From Rathayibacter sp. VKM Ac-2856 (GTDB lineage: Bacteria; Actinomycetota; Actinomycetes; Actinomycetales; Microbacteriaceae), in assembly GCF_013205055.1 (NCBI RefSeq), contig NZ_JABMLF010000001.1:1460937-1524936 (forward strand): DNA of 64,000 nt. The letters run 5' to 3'. Made by a program: the position numbers and the translations under genes. The notes below the pieces were generated by a model. That model did no database searches, was not told where the DNA came from, and worked only from the letters and a program-made list of their open reading frames with translations. Of the stretch, positions 34,822 through 43,291 are shown piece after piece (within the stretch, counting starts at the first letter, position 1; each line of letters starts with the position of its first letter).

Positions 34822-37800
34822 CTACCCTCCCCCCGCGGGATGGACGTGAGCGGTGGAGTAGGCGGTGTGGAAGTGCCTCGTGACGCCGTTCTCGTAGTGG
34901 ACGCTGAAGGGGACGTCCTCTCCGATGAGCGTGTTCGCGAGGATCAGGTCGAACGAGAAGGTGCCGTCGCTGTTCAGCCGGACGTGCCGCGGCAGGGTGA
35001 TCCACGGGTTGTCGCGGGTGTACTTCGTGCCTTCGTATCGCACGGTGATCTCGCCGCGCGTGAACTGCGAGTCGACGACCCGCCCCGAGACGAGCACCGT
35101 CTGCGTCGAGGCGTCCGGGACGGCGACGCTGCGGGTGGGCAGGTCGATCGCGACAGCCCCCTGGGTCGTCGTCGCGACCTCCGCTCCCGTGGCCGGCAGC
35201 ACCGTCACCGGGGTCGTGACCGTGAACTCGGTCCAGTCGCCGTACGCGTTCCAGCCGCGCACGCGGACACCCGTCTGCTGCACCCCCTGTCGAGCGGGGT
35301 TCAGCGGGAGCGTCGCGGTGAAGGTGCCGTCCGGAGCCACGGCCACACCGGCGGACGGCAGCGTCGCGGAGCCGAACGCCGTGCCCTCGCCCGGTTCCGG
35401 CGTCACCGCTCCGTCCTTCGGGAGGCGCGTCAGCCGGCCCTTCAGCACGACGCTCGTCGACCCGGACGGCACCGGATCGACCGCGTCCAGCGTCGCCTGA
35501 GTGTCGACAGGGGCCGACGAGTACGGCTTCGAGGCCAGCAGCGGCGTCCCGCCCGCGGCGGCCGGCCGGAGTTCGAGGACGTCGGTCTGCCCGCCCGGGA
35601 TTGCGTGAGCATCCGGAGTGCACCGCCAGTACCCGCGCTCGTTCACGATCGCCGAGCAGAGCACAGCGGAATCGCTGCGCCGCACCACCGTGATCGACTG
35701 CCCGGCTGCGCCCGTCCCCGTCAGGACACCCGTCCTCTCGATCGTGCGGGTCACCGGATCCTCCGCGAGCGCGAGCGCCCACGGCAGCACCCGGTCCGTC
35801 ACCGGCGTGTCCTCCGGGATCGCGGCCGGCCGGAACGACGCCGCCGCCCCCGCCTCGACGAGGGCCGCGACAGTGGGGCTGTCCATCGTGATCGGCGTCT
35901 GATTCGCCGCCAGCATCGCGTCCATCCTCCGCGTCTGGTCGTCGTCGCTCCGGCTGTGTCCGCCGACGGTGTAGTAGTTCCCGACCAGGGTGATCAGCCC
36001 GTCCCGCACGAACGCCTGGTAGGTGTCTCCGCCGTTCAACGGCTCCAGCAGCTTCTCGACCGCGGCGCGCGCTCCGTCCTGGAAGCCCTTCGACAGCGAC
36101 ACCAGATTCAGCGCCGCGGCGTCCCGGATCCTCTGCTTCGCGTCCGCCGTGACCGCCGGGTCCTCTCCAGTGCGTGCGGCGTGCTCGCTCACGAGCGACT
36201 GCGCCACGACCGCGTTCCACACGATCTGCTTCTGCGCCGACTCGAACCGGTCCTGCAGGGCGGAGAACACCCTCGGCACCGATGCCTCCGCATTCTTCAG
36301 TGCCTGCGGCGCCCACTGCTGCGAGACGTACCGGATCTGCTCCTCCTGGGACCAGTTCTTCGGATTCGCCGGATCCGGGAAGGCCTCCTTGAACGCCTGA
36401 ACCACCGGAGCCACCGTGCCGAACACCATTGCCGCAGGCGCCAGCTGCGGTACGGCCAGCGACGCCAGCCCGAAGGAGTCCGACAGCAGATTCATCACCG
36501 CCGCCGCGAGGGCGAGGTCGTTCCCGGACTGCGCGGCGTTCGCCACCCCCAGCGACGACCCCAGCAGCGGCACGTTCATCAGTCCCCGCAGAGCGCCGTC
36601 CGACTCCGTCGAGGCCTGCACGAACCAGTGGAGCAGGGTGAAGAGGTAGGTCGCCGCGTTCCCCCGCAGGTCCTCCACCAGCGTCGGCACAGACGCACGC
36701 GCACTCTCGGGGCCGATGAAGTTCAGGTCCCCCGCCGACACCGACCTCGCCTTCACGCCTGCGACGTCGTCGAAGACCGGGCCCGAGAGAGCGTCGCCGG
36801 TCGCCTGGGAGGCGACCCTCGAGATCTCATCCAGGGTCAGGGCCGGATCCACCGGCCTCGGGCTCTTCGCGGACATCGGCTCCCCGCCGGCGACGTTCTG
36901 CGAGCCCGGGCCGTTCCCCTCGGCCGGGCCGCTCGGAACGGACCCCGCCGCCCCGAGCGGCCTCTCCCGGCAGCCGGCGCAGATCTCGGCGGACGGCGCG
37001 ACACCGGTGTGCATCGGGACGAGGGGCCTGCGGGTGGGATCCTGCCTCCCGGCCAGGATCTCCTCGAGAGAGCCGTCGAAGCGCAGGCCGGCCGATTCGA
37101 GGGGACGCAGGAGATCCCCCGCACCCACCGGACCGAGCCGCGCGAACGGTCCGACGGAGCCGATCAGTGCGCGGGTGGTGATCCGCCGGACGGCCGAGAT
37201 GTACTCCTCGCGCGCCGGGAGGCCCAGCGCCGCCACGATCCTGACCTCCGTCGGCTGCTGCGCCACCAACCGCTCCAGGGCCCGCGCTCGAGCGGCGAAC
37301 ATGCTCCGCCAGGGTTCGGGCTCCCGTGCCGTGATCACGATGTCGGCCTCCGCCCGTCGGAGGGCGTCGACGAGGAACGGGTTGCCGCCCCGCTCGAAGA
37401 AGGACTCGTCGAAGTGGTCCGTCCCCGGGGGCCTCTCCCCGGCAGGGGCGCTGTCGCTGCCCGAGTCGCTGCCCGAGTCGTCGCCACTGCCCGAGCCTGC
37501 GTCGCCGCCTCCGCCGGCCTCGCCGCCCGAGAAGCCGTCGCCGTCGCTGTCGCTGTCGCTGCCCGGCACGCTGACGCTGTCCATATCGCTGTCCCCATCG
37601 GCGTCATCCGCAGGCGAGGGGAGGAACCACTCCTTCACCGCCTCGAGCCCGCGGGGTCCGCCGTTCGTCAGCAGCTCCGCCACCTTGACCTCGACACCCA
37701 GGTCGTTCGCGCGGACCCCTGGTGAGCCCAGCTCTCCCGTGAACACCGGAGTGGGGACGCTCAGCCAGTACTGAGGAGGGACCGCTGCGCCGGCCAGGTC

Positions 37801-38487
37801 CTGAACCGCGTGGTAGAGCTCGTGGGCGAGACTCCCCACCGGGGGGAAGGCGCGGATGTCGCCGGCCCCGGCGCCGAAATACGAGTTGACACGATCCGAG
37901 CTCGCGAAGACCCACGCGTCGGAGCCCAGCCCCTGCCGGGCGTTGGGAGGGCTCACCGCGTGAGCCCCCCAGTCGCCGGCAGGAGCGATGACGATCCGGA
38001 TCGGCGAGGTCCTGCCGTCCAAGGAGAGGAATCTGTTGTACCAGTGCAGCCCGCCCGGGAGGAGGTCCGGGACGGTCTCGACGAGGGTCCTCGACGGCTC
38101 GTGCGCCAGGAGCTCTCCGATGAGCGACTTCACGACCCCCCAGGTACGGAGTGCCTCCGGGGTGATGACGTCCTCCTCGACGCCCGCGCGCCGGCTCGAC
38201 ACCGCGATCCCGGGCGCCACCTCCCACGTCCGGTAGACGATGTTCGTCGTGGGATCCCGCAGGAACCTCGTCGACGAGGCCGACGGTCCCTCGGCCTCGG
38301 GAGCGCCGGGGCCGGCTGCACCTCCGCCCGGCATGGCCGACGCGCCGGTGGCTGCGAGGAGGGCGCCGATCACGACGGCAGCCGTGATCGCGAGGCGCGA
38401 CCGGGCGGACCCGGGCCGGCCCCGCCGCGCGCGAGGAAGCACGATCGCCGCGAAGAGCCGACCCGCCGTCGATGAGAGAAGTGACAT
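34822..38487 (-). CDS. Exported botulinum-neurotoxin-like protein: M27-type zinc protease, translocation domain, beta-sandwich modules
   Basis: 1221 residues. Signal peptide/anchor at 1-51. Residues 72-500 follow the BoNT light chain: an RDP..N opening, a VIAPAGD strand, HELYH at 222-226, then VEVKVAELLTNGG (265-277), which fits the BoNT/A segment holding the third zinc ligand (here E271), and R426-x-x-Y429 for the RxxY pair. A Ser/Asp/Gly linker (291-358) is inserted in the protease. CxxC at 503/506 lies where light and heavy chains meet. Residues 590-705 match the hydrophobic translocation segment, followed by long helices (705-850). The rest (905-1221) is beta-sandwich modules, unlike the clostridial lectin plus trefoil. 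The near-consensus GATAAT box 6 nt before the ATG suggests a leaderless mRNA. Host and activity are unknown; M91 proteases are the alternative for the protease alone. Confidence 0.8.
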   Translation of the reverse strand: MSLLSSTAGRLFAAIVLPRARRGRPGSARSRLAITAAVVIGALLAATGASAMPGGGAAGPGAPEAEGPSASSTRFLRDPTTNIVYRTWEVAPGIAVSSRRAGVEEDVITPEALRTWGVVKSLIGELLAHEPSRTLVETVPDLLPGGLHWYNRFLSLDGRTSPIRIVIAPAGDWGAHAVSPPNARQGLGSDAWVFASSDRVNSYFGAGAGDIRAFPPVGSLAHELYHAVQDLAGAAVPPQYWLSVPTPVFTGELGSPGVRANDLGVEVKVAELLTNGGPRGLEAVKEWFLPSPADDADGDSDMDSVSVPGSDSDSDGDGFSGGEAGGGGDAGSGSGDDSGSDSGSDSAPAGERPPGTDHFDESFFERGGNPFLVDALRRAEADIVITAREPEPWRSMFAARARALERLVAQQPTEVRIVAALGLPAREEYISAVRRITTRALIGSVGPFARLGPVGAGDLLRPLESAGLRFDGSLEEILAGRQDPTRRPLVPMHTGVAPSAEICAGCRERPLGAAGSVPSGPAEGNGPGSQNVAGGEPMSAKSPRPVDPALTLDEISRVASQATGDALSGPVFDDVAGVKARSVSAGDLNFIGPESARASVPTLVEDLRGNAATYLFTLLHWFVQASTESDGALRGLMNVPLLGSSLGVANAAQSGNDLALAAAVMNLLSDSFGLASLAVPQLAPAAMVFGTVAPVVQAFKEAFPDPANPKNWSQEEQIRYVSQQWAPQALKNAEASVPRVFSALQDRFESAQKQIVWNAVVAQSLVSEHAARTGEDPAVTADAKQRIRDAAALNLVSLSKGFQDGARAAVEKLLEPLNGGDTYQAFVRDGLITLVGNYYTVGGHSRSDDDQTRRMDAMLAANQTPITMDSPTVAALVEAGAAASFRPAAIPEDTPVTDRVLPWALALAEDPVTRTIERTGVLTGTGAAGQSITVVRRSDSAVLCSAIVNERGYWRCTPDAHAIPGGQTDVLELRPAAAGGTPLLASKPYSSAPVDTQATLDAVDPVPSGSTSVVLKGRLTRLPKDGAVTPEPGEGTAFGSATLPSAGVAVAPDGTFTATLPLNPARQGVQQTGVRVRGWNAYGDWTEFTVTTPVTVLPATGAEVATTTQGAVAIDLPTRSVAVPDASTQTVLVSGRVVDSQFTRGEITVRYEGTKYTRDNPWITLPRHVRLNSDGTFSFDLILANTLIGEDVPFSVHYENGVTRHFHTAYSTAHVHPAGGG
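37414..37617 (-). repeat. Low-complexity Asp/Ser/Gly coding repeat inside the BoNT-like gene
   Basis: Short tandem GACTCGGGCAG-type units encode a Ser/Asp/Gly-rich insertion (residues 291-358) between the third zinc ligand and the RxxY region. Confidence 0.7.
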
Positions 38488-38493
38488 GCCCTC

Positions 38494-38499
38494 ATTATC
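38494..38499 (-). promoter_or_regulatory. -10 box GATAAT of the BoNT-like gene
   Basis: On the minus strand GATAAT ends 6 nt before the ATG at 38487, the closest match to TATAAT of all the leaderless promoters here. Confidence 0.6.
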
Positions 38500-38567
38500 G
38501 AGACGGCCGGAGCCGCTCGTCCGGCGATGGCGCTCTGCGACCGGCCGAGCTCTGCGCCCCCGGGCTC

Positions 38568-38622
38568 AGGCCTCGCGCGTGATCTCCACCCGGACGAAGA
38601 GCTTCGAGGAGTGCGGGCCGGC
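38568..38622. repeat. 55-bp direct repeat, left copy (attL-like)
   Basis: Identical over 55 bp to 39748-39802. In the right copy the sequence is the last codons of the transglutaminase gene; this left copy is therefore a displaced 3' end (ending in TGA instead of TAA). Together they bracket a 1.18-kb unit with the DUF3800 gene. Confidence 0.92.
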
Positions 38623-38628
38623 CCGAGG

Positions 38629-39549
38629 CTAGGGCCTCCCCCGCTCGGCCGCGCGCTCCGCAGCCTCCCTCATCAGCCGGTACTGCTGCGGGCCGACCGC
38701 GTCGACGATCCTCCGCACTCCGTCCCTTCCCGCGAGTGGACGGACGGCGGAGAAGACCGCCGCACCGTGCAGGTCGTCGTGGGCTCCGCTGTGGACATGC
38801 AGCTTGGACTCCCGCGTGAAGACGCGCCGGAGAGCCGGGGACAGGGTCGGCGGGATCCACGCGTTCCGCTCCACTTCGCTCACCAGCAGCTGGCGCTCGA
38901 CTGCGCGAGACACTGCTGCGGCGATCCAGTCGGCGAACTGGATGTTCGCACTCAGCGCGCTGTCGACATGCATGGGAGGCTCCACGATCCGCCTCATCTC
39001 GGCATGGCCGTCGGCTCGCCCGAGGATGTGCTCGTACATGAGCGGCAGCCGCTTCGCTCGATCCTTCTCGTTGATCTGGTCGATCATGACGAGGAGATGC
39101 TGGTCCTCGCGATCGGCGTGCGTGCACAGCCGGTTCAGGGCTTCTCGCATCGCCCTGGTCTCGCGATCGTCCTTGTCGAGCCGCGTCTGCTTCGGCGTTC
39201 CGACCGGCTTCTCCTCGGCGTAGTAGAAGAGAGCACCGCCGAACCTCTCGCAGAGGAGCCTGACCAGGCCGTTGAAGACGCGGAGCTGCTCCGGATGGTG
39301 CTGCGCGGTGAACGAGTGGAAGAGCTCGGATCCCTTCTTCTCCCACCGACCGGGATGCGCCGCGCGCGCCAGCTCCGGTGCGAAGACGGTGCGCTTCTCC
39401 CGATCGAAGAGCTGCCCGAAGCGCCGAGCCGCGCCGTCCGGCACGACGAAGCCGGCGTAGCCGAAGGCGGGACTGGTCCTGAACCGCGGGTCCGTCTTCG
39501 AGACGAACGCACCGGTCTCGCCGATCTCGTCGATGTAGGCCAGAAGCAT
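38629..39549 (-). CDS. DUF3800-family protein
   Basis: 306 residues. The N-terminal LLAYIDEIGETGAF matches the DUF3800 opening IDESG.. with conserved acids; the middle has LVMIDQINEKDRAKRLPL and a later IQFADWIAAAVSRAVE that is also family-typical. The family has an RNase-H-like fold and is often found in phage-defence and mobile regions; the activity is not established. It is the only gene in a unit flanked by 55-bp direct repeats. The ATG at 39549 is 22 bp downstream of a strong hairpin. Codon use is less GC-biased than in the flanking operon. Confidence 0.82.
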   Translation of the reverse strand: MLLAYIDEIGETGAFVSKTDPRFRTSPAFGYAGFVVPDGAARRFGQLFDREKRTVFAPELARAAHPGRWEKKGSELFHSFTAQHHPEQLRVFNGLVRLLCERFGGALFYYAEEKPVGTPKQTRLDKDDRETRAMREALNRLCTHADREDQHLLVMIDQINEKDRAKRLPLMYEHILGRADGHAEMRRIVEPPMHVDSALSANIQFADWIAAAVSRAVERQLLVSEVERNAWIPPTLSPALRRVFTRESKLHVHSGAHDDLHGAAVFSAVRPLAGRDGVRRIVDAVGPQQYRLMREAAERAAERGRP

Positions 39550-39570
39550 CCGACGAGTATCCGCCAACGC

Positions 39571-39599
39571 AGAAACCCACGCGCGAGGCGTGGGTTTCT
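39571..39599. terminator. 12-bp hairpin just upstream of the DUF3800 gene
   Basis: AGAAACCCACGC (39571-39582) pairs with 39588-39599 around a 5-nt loop. It may end transcription from the transglutaminase operon or shape the 5' end of the DUF3800 mRNA. Confidence 0.6.
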
Positions 39600-39745
39600 C
39601 GGATCGGCGCTCTGAGGAACTCTTCCATCCCCCGCTACCGGTGATCACGCTAGCACTCGCGGTTCGGGCCTCGCCACCGGGCCCCGTCACTGTCCTCGCG
39701 GCCGATCCGAACTGGCGCGGAACACCGCCTGCGAACGCCCCGCAC

Positions 39746-40594
39746 TTAGGCCTCGCGCGTGATCTCCACCCGGACGAAGAGCTTCGAGGAGTGCGGGCCG
39801 GCGTAGACGCCGCGCAGCGGAGCGATGTCGTTGTAGTCGCGGCCGCGGCCGACGATGACGTGCCGGTCGCCGATGTCGATCAGGTTGGTCGGGTCGTAGC
39901 CGCGCCAGGCGCCGCCGCAGAACCACTCGACCCAGGCATGCGACTCGCCGACGACGGTCTCGCCGATGACGGCGCTCGGCTTGGGGTGCAGGTAGCCGGA
40001 CACGTAGCGCGCGGGGATCCCCGTCGAGCGCAGCGCACCGAGGACGATGTGGGTGATGTCCTGGCAGACGCCCTCGCGGGCGGTCCACGACTCGGTCGCC
40101 GTCGAGTGCACGCCGGTGACGCCCTGGCGGTAGGTCATCTCGCGGCCGATGGTCTCGGCGATCGACAGGGCCGCGTCGCACGGGCCCTCCGCGGCGTCGG
40201 CGAGCCCGCGGGCCAGCTCGACGAGGTCCTCGGGCGGGGCGGTGCGGTGGGTCTGCTTCAGCTGCTCCACGTACTCCGTGAGCGTCTGCACCTGGTCGTC
40301 GAGCTGCTCCCAGCCGACCGGGTGATCGGGGTGCGCCTTGGGCCGGATCTCGACGAGCGAGGTCGCGGTGAGCGAGAGCTCCTGGTGCGGGTCGAGCACG
40401 TCGAACGAGGACACCCGGGTGCCCCAGTAGTCGGTGTAGGTGTGCGCGGAGGTGACCGGGCGGATGACGAGGTTCGACGAGAGCACGAGCTGCCCGTCCG
40501 AGGACGCCGGCAGCATCCGCGCCTCGTTGTAGGAGGCGACGACGTCGCCCCGGTAGGTGAATCCTGTCGTGTGCGTGATGCGCAGCCTGCTCAC
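39746..40594 (-). CDS. Transglutaminase-like cysteine peptidase, last gene of the ATP-grasp operon
   Basis: 282 residues from GTG 40594. An N-terminal Bact_transglu_N domain leads to the transglutaminase core, with catalytic Cys in REGVCQDITH, His in GESHAWVEWF and Asp in YDPTNLIDIGDRH. Its start overlaps the stop of the alpha-E gene. The family travels with ATP-grasp and alpha-E proteins and is thought to form or cut amide links, probably in peptides. Its last 18 codons lie within the 55-bp direct repeat, so an insertion event restored the gene end. Confidence 0.9.
   Translation of the reverse strand: MSRLRITHTTGFTYRGDVVASYNEARMLPASSDGQLVLSSNLVIRPVTSAHTYTDYWGTRVSSFDVLDPHQELSLTATSLVEIRPKAHPDHPVGWEQLDDQVQTLTEYVEQLKQTHRTAPPEDLVELARGLADAAEGPCDAALSIAETIGREMTYRQGVTGVHSTATESWTAREGVCQDITHIVLGALRSTGIPARYVSGYLHPKPSAVIGETVVGESHAWVEWFCGGAWRGYDPTNLIDIGDRHVIVGRGRDYNDIAPLRGVYAGPHSSKLFVRVEITREA
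39748..39802. repeat. 55-bp direct repeat, right copy (attR-like)
   Basis: Identical to 38568-38622. It comprises the 3' end of the transglutaminase gene. Confidence 0.92.
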
Positions 40595-41523
40595 AGCGCC
40601 TCCCCGATCCAGCTCGGCATGACGTTCGTGGGGAAGTAGCGCTGGCGGATCGCCTCGGAGGCCGACGAGGTCGCCTCCTGCACGCTGTCCATGTGCCGCG
40701 GGAGGTCCTCGAGGATCTCGGCGATGGGCCGGTACTCGAGCTCGCTGCGGATCTGGCCGAGCACCCGCTGGGCGTCGCCGGTGTGCCCGACGCGGCCGGT
40801 GCGCGGCTCGATGTCGCGCATGCACATCTCGGCGCGCGAGACGGAGAAGAGGATCGAGCGCGGGAAGAGGCGGTCGAGGAGGAGGAACTCCGCCGCGTTC
40901 CGCGCGCTCGGCACGCCGCGGTACGTGCGCAGGTACGCCTCGTACGCGCCGCAGGAGCGCAGGATCGTGGTCCAGGAGGGGCCGCTCGCCTCGGTCAGCG
41001 ACCGCGTCGCCAGGAGCCGCGCCGTCATGTCCGCCCGCTCGATCGAGCGGCCGAGCGTGAAGAACTGCCACGCCTCGTCGCGCGAGGTGGCCGACTCGAT
41101 GATGCCGACGGCGAGCGCCGAGCGCTCGCGCACCCAGCCGAAGAACTCCGACACCCGCTCCCCCGTGACCCGGCGCGGCATGCGCGTGCGGGTGGTGTTG
41201 AGGCACTCCCACAGCTCGGTGGAGACGATCTCGCGGGCCCGCCGCGCGTTCTCGCGGGCGGCGCCGAGCGAGTAGGCGATGGACGCGGGGTTGGTGCGGT
41301 CGATCGCGAGGATCGTCAGCACGTCGGCGCGGGTGACCTCGGCCATGTCGTCGGGGGCGGTCGATCCCATCACCGACAGCAGGGAGCGGCAGGCCGTGTC
41401 CTCGTCGATCCACGGGTCCTCGAGCAGGAGCTGGAGGTGGACGTCGAGGATGCGGGCGGTGCCGTCGGACCGCTCGATGTAGCGGCCGATCCAGAACAGC
41501 GACTCGGCGATCCGGGAGAGCAT
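40591..41523 (-). CDS. Alpha-E domain protein
   Basis: 310 residues, all-helical protein of the alpha-E family (MLSRIAESLFWIGRYIERSDGTAR at the N-terminus is the family signature). It sits between the circularly permuted ATP-grasp gene and the transglutaminase gene with overlapping start and stop codons, the usual three-gene order. The biochemical role is unproven; comparative work groups these with amide-ligase systems. Confidence 0.9.
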   Translation of the reverse strand: MLSRIAESLFWIGRYIERSDGTARILDVHLQLLLEDPWIDEDTACRSLLSVMGSTAPDDMAEVTRADVLTILAIDRTNPASIAYSLGAARENARRAREIVSTELWECLNTTRTRMPRRVTGERVSEFFGWVRERSALAVGIIESATSRDEAWQFFTLGRSIERADMTARLLATRSLTEASGPSWTTILRSCGAYEAYLRTYRGVPSARNAAEFLLLDRLFPRSILFSVSRAEMCMRDIEPRTGRVGHTGDAQRVLGQIRSELEYRPIAEILEDLPRHMDSVQEATSSASEAIRQRYFPTNVMPSWIGEAL

Positions 41524-43190
41524 CAGTCGTCCTCCCCCGCCGCGAGCGTCTGCTGCTGCTGCTGCTGGTCCTGGTCGTGGTTCGCGGCGTCCTGCGGCGA
41601 CTGGTCGGGCGTGTGGTTGAGCGGGTAGACGATCGGGATCGAGCTGGTCACCGCGGCCTGGTCCTCGACGAGGCCCGAGATGTCGTGGGCGTCGGACTCC
41701 GTGGCGGTCTGGCCCTCGAGGCCGACCACCCAGGTGTCCTTCGATCCACCGCCCTGCGACGAGTTCACGACGAGCTGGCCCTCGGGCAGCGCGACCCGGG
41801 TGAGTCCGCCGGGCAGGACCCAGACGTCCTTGCCGTCGTTCACCGCGAAGGGGCGGAGGTCCGCGTGGCGGGGCCGCATCCCGTCGTCGACGAGCGTGGG
41901 GATGGTCGAGAGCTGCACCACCGGCTGCGCGATCCAGCCGCGCGGATCGGCCTGGAGCCGCGAGCGCAGCTCGGCCAGCTCCTTCGCCGACGCGGCGGGA
42001 CCGACCACTAGCCCCTTGCCGCCGGAGCCGTCGACCGGCTTCACGACGAGCTCGTCGAGGCGGTCGAGCACCTCCTCGAGCGCGCCCGGGTCCTCGAGGC
42101 GCCAGGTGTCGACGTTCTTGATCACCGGGTCCTCCGAGAGGTAGTAGCGGATCAGGTCCGGGAGGTAGGTGTAGACGAGCTTGTCGTCGGCGACGCCGTT
42201 GCCGACCGCGTTCGCGATGGTGACGTTGCCGAGGCGAGCGGCGAGCATCAGTCCGGGCGAGCCGAGCATCGAGTCGGCGCGGAACTGCAGCGGGTCGAGG
42301 AACTCGTCGTCGACGCGGCGGTAGATCACGTCGACGCGGGTGGGCCCGGAGGTGGTGCGCATGAAGACCTTGCCGCCGGTGCAGAAGAGGTCGCGGCCCT
42401 CGACGAGCTCGACGCCCATCAGGCGGGCGAGCAGCGTGTGCTCGAAGTAGGCCGAGTTGTAGACGCCGGGGGTGAGCACGACGACGGTGGGGTCGTCGAC
42501 GCCCTCGGGGGCGGAGGCGCGCAGGGCCTGGAGCAGGCGGTTCGGGTAGTCGCCGACCGGCCGCACCCGCATCGAGACGAACAGCTCGGGCAGCGTCTGC
42601 GCCATCACCCGACGGTTGGAGATGACGTAGGAGACGCCGGAGGGCACGCGGACGTTGTCCTCGAGGACCCGCCAGTCGCCGACCTCGTCGCGGATGAGGT
42701 CGATGCCGGACACCTGGATCCGCACGCCGTTGGCCGGCTCGATCCCGGCCGCCTGGCGGTGGAAGTGGCTGGAGCTGGAGAGCAGGGCGGCGGGGATGAC
42801 GCCGTCCTTCACCGCGTTCTGCGGACCGTAGACGTCGGCGAGGAAGGCCTCGAGCGCACGGACGCGCTGCTTGACGCCGCTCTGCACCTGGTTCCACTCG
42901 GCGCTCTCGATCACGCGCGGGACGGCGTCGAGCGGGAAGGGCCGCTCCTCGCCTGCGAAGTCGAAGGTCACGCCCTGCGCGAGGTAGGAGGAGGCGAGCG
43001 CATCGGTGCGACCGCGCAGCTCCTCCTGCGTCATCCGCGCGAGCGAGGAGTAGATGTCGCGGTAGGAGTCGCGGACGCCGGCGGGGCCGCTCGTCGCCGC
43101 GACATCGGCGAACATCTCGTCCCAGGGTGAGGCGCCCGTGCGGGGCCGCTCGACCTTCTGGGACCCGTATCCGTCGAAGAGGTCACCCAT
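41523..43190 (-). CDS. Circularly permuted ATP-grasp protein (CP_ATPgrasp)
   Basis: 555 residues, predicted ATP-dependent carboxylate-amine ligase. The permuted ATP-grasp domain shows VDVIYRRVDDEFLDPL, KPVDGSGGKGLVVG and other nucleotide-binding segments. The C-terminal ~30 residues are Gln-rich and disordered. It is the first gene of the ATP-grasp / alpha-E / transglutaminase operon, and the TAGAGT box 6 nt before its ATG is the operon promoter, leaderless in form. Confidence 0.9.
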   Translation of the reverse strand: MGDLFDGYGSQKVERPRTGASPWDEMFADVAATSGPAGVRDSYRDIYSSLARMTQEELRGRTDALASSYLAQGVTFDFAGEERPFPLDAVPRVIESAEWNQVQSGVKQRVRALEAFLADVYGPQNAVKDGVIPAALLSSSSHFHRQAAGIEPANGVRIQVSGIDLIRDEVGDWRVLEDNVRVPSGVSYVISNRRVMAQTLPELFVSMRVRPVGDYPNRLLQALRASAPEGVDDPTVVVLTPGVYNSAYFEHTLLARLMGVELVEGRDLFCTGGKVFMRTTSGPTRVDVIYRRVDDEFLDPLQFRADSMLGSPGLMLAARLGNVTIANAVGNGVADDKLVYTYLPDLIRYYLSEDPVIKNVDTWRLEDPGALEEVLDRLDELVVKPVDGSGGKGLVVGPAASAKELAELRSRLQADPRGWIAQPVVQLSTIPTLVDDGMRPRHADLRPFAVNDGKDVWVLPGGLTRVALPEGQLVVNSSQGGGSKDTWVVGLEGQTATESDAHDISGLVEDQAAVTSSIPIVYPLNHTPDQSPQDAANHDQDQQQQQQTLAAGEDD

Positions 43191-43196
43191 GGCACG

Positions 43197-43202
43197 ACTC
43201 TA
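43197..43202 (-). promoter_or_regulatory. -10 box of a leaderless promoter for the ATP-grasp operon
   Basis: TAGAGT on the minus strand ends 6 nt before the ATG at 43190. Confidence 0.55.
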
Positions 43203-43291
43203 GTGCGGGGCAGATTGCGGGGATGTTTCGTCCGGCCGGAGGGTGAGGATGCCCCCCGTCACTCGATGACGAGGGCCCGCCGGCTCGATCG

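Noticed and set aside
34840..37725. A 961-residue plus-strand frame opposite the BoNT-like gene
   Set aside because: It lacks any domain and shows Arg/Asp/Gly shadow composition, whereas the minus strand shows protease and translocation motifs.
38568..39802. Insertion sequence around the DUF3800 gene
   Set aside because: No transposase and no terminal inverted repeats; the 55-bp direct repeats are far longer than transposon target duplications, so integrase-type insertion fits better.
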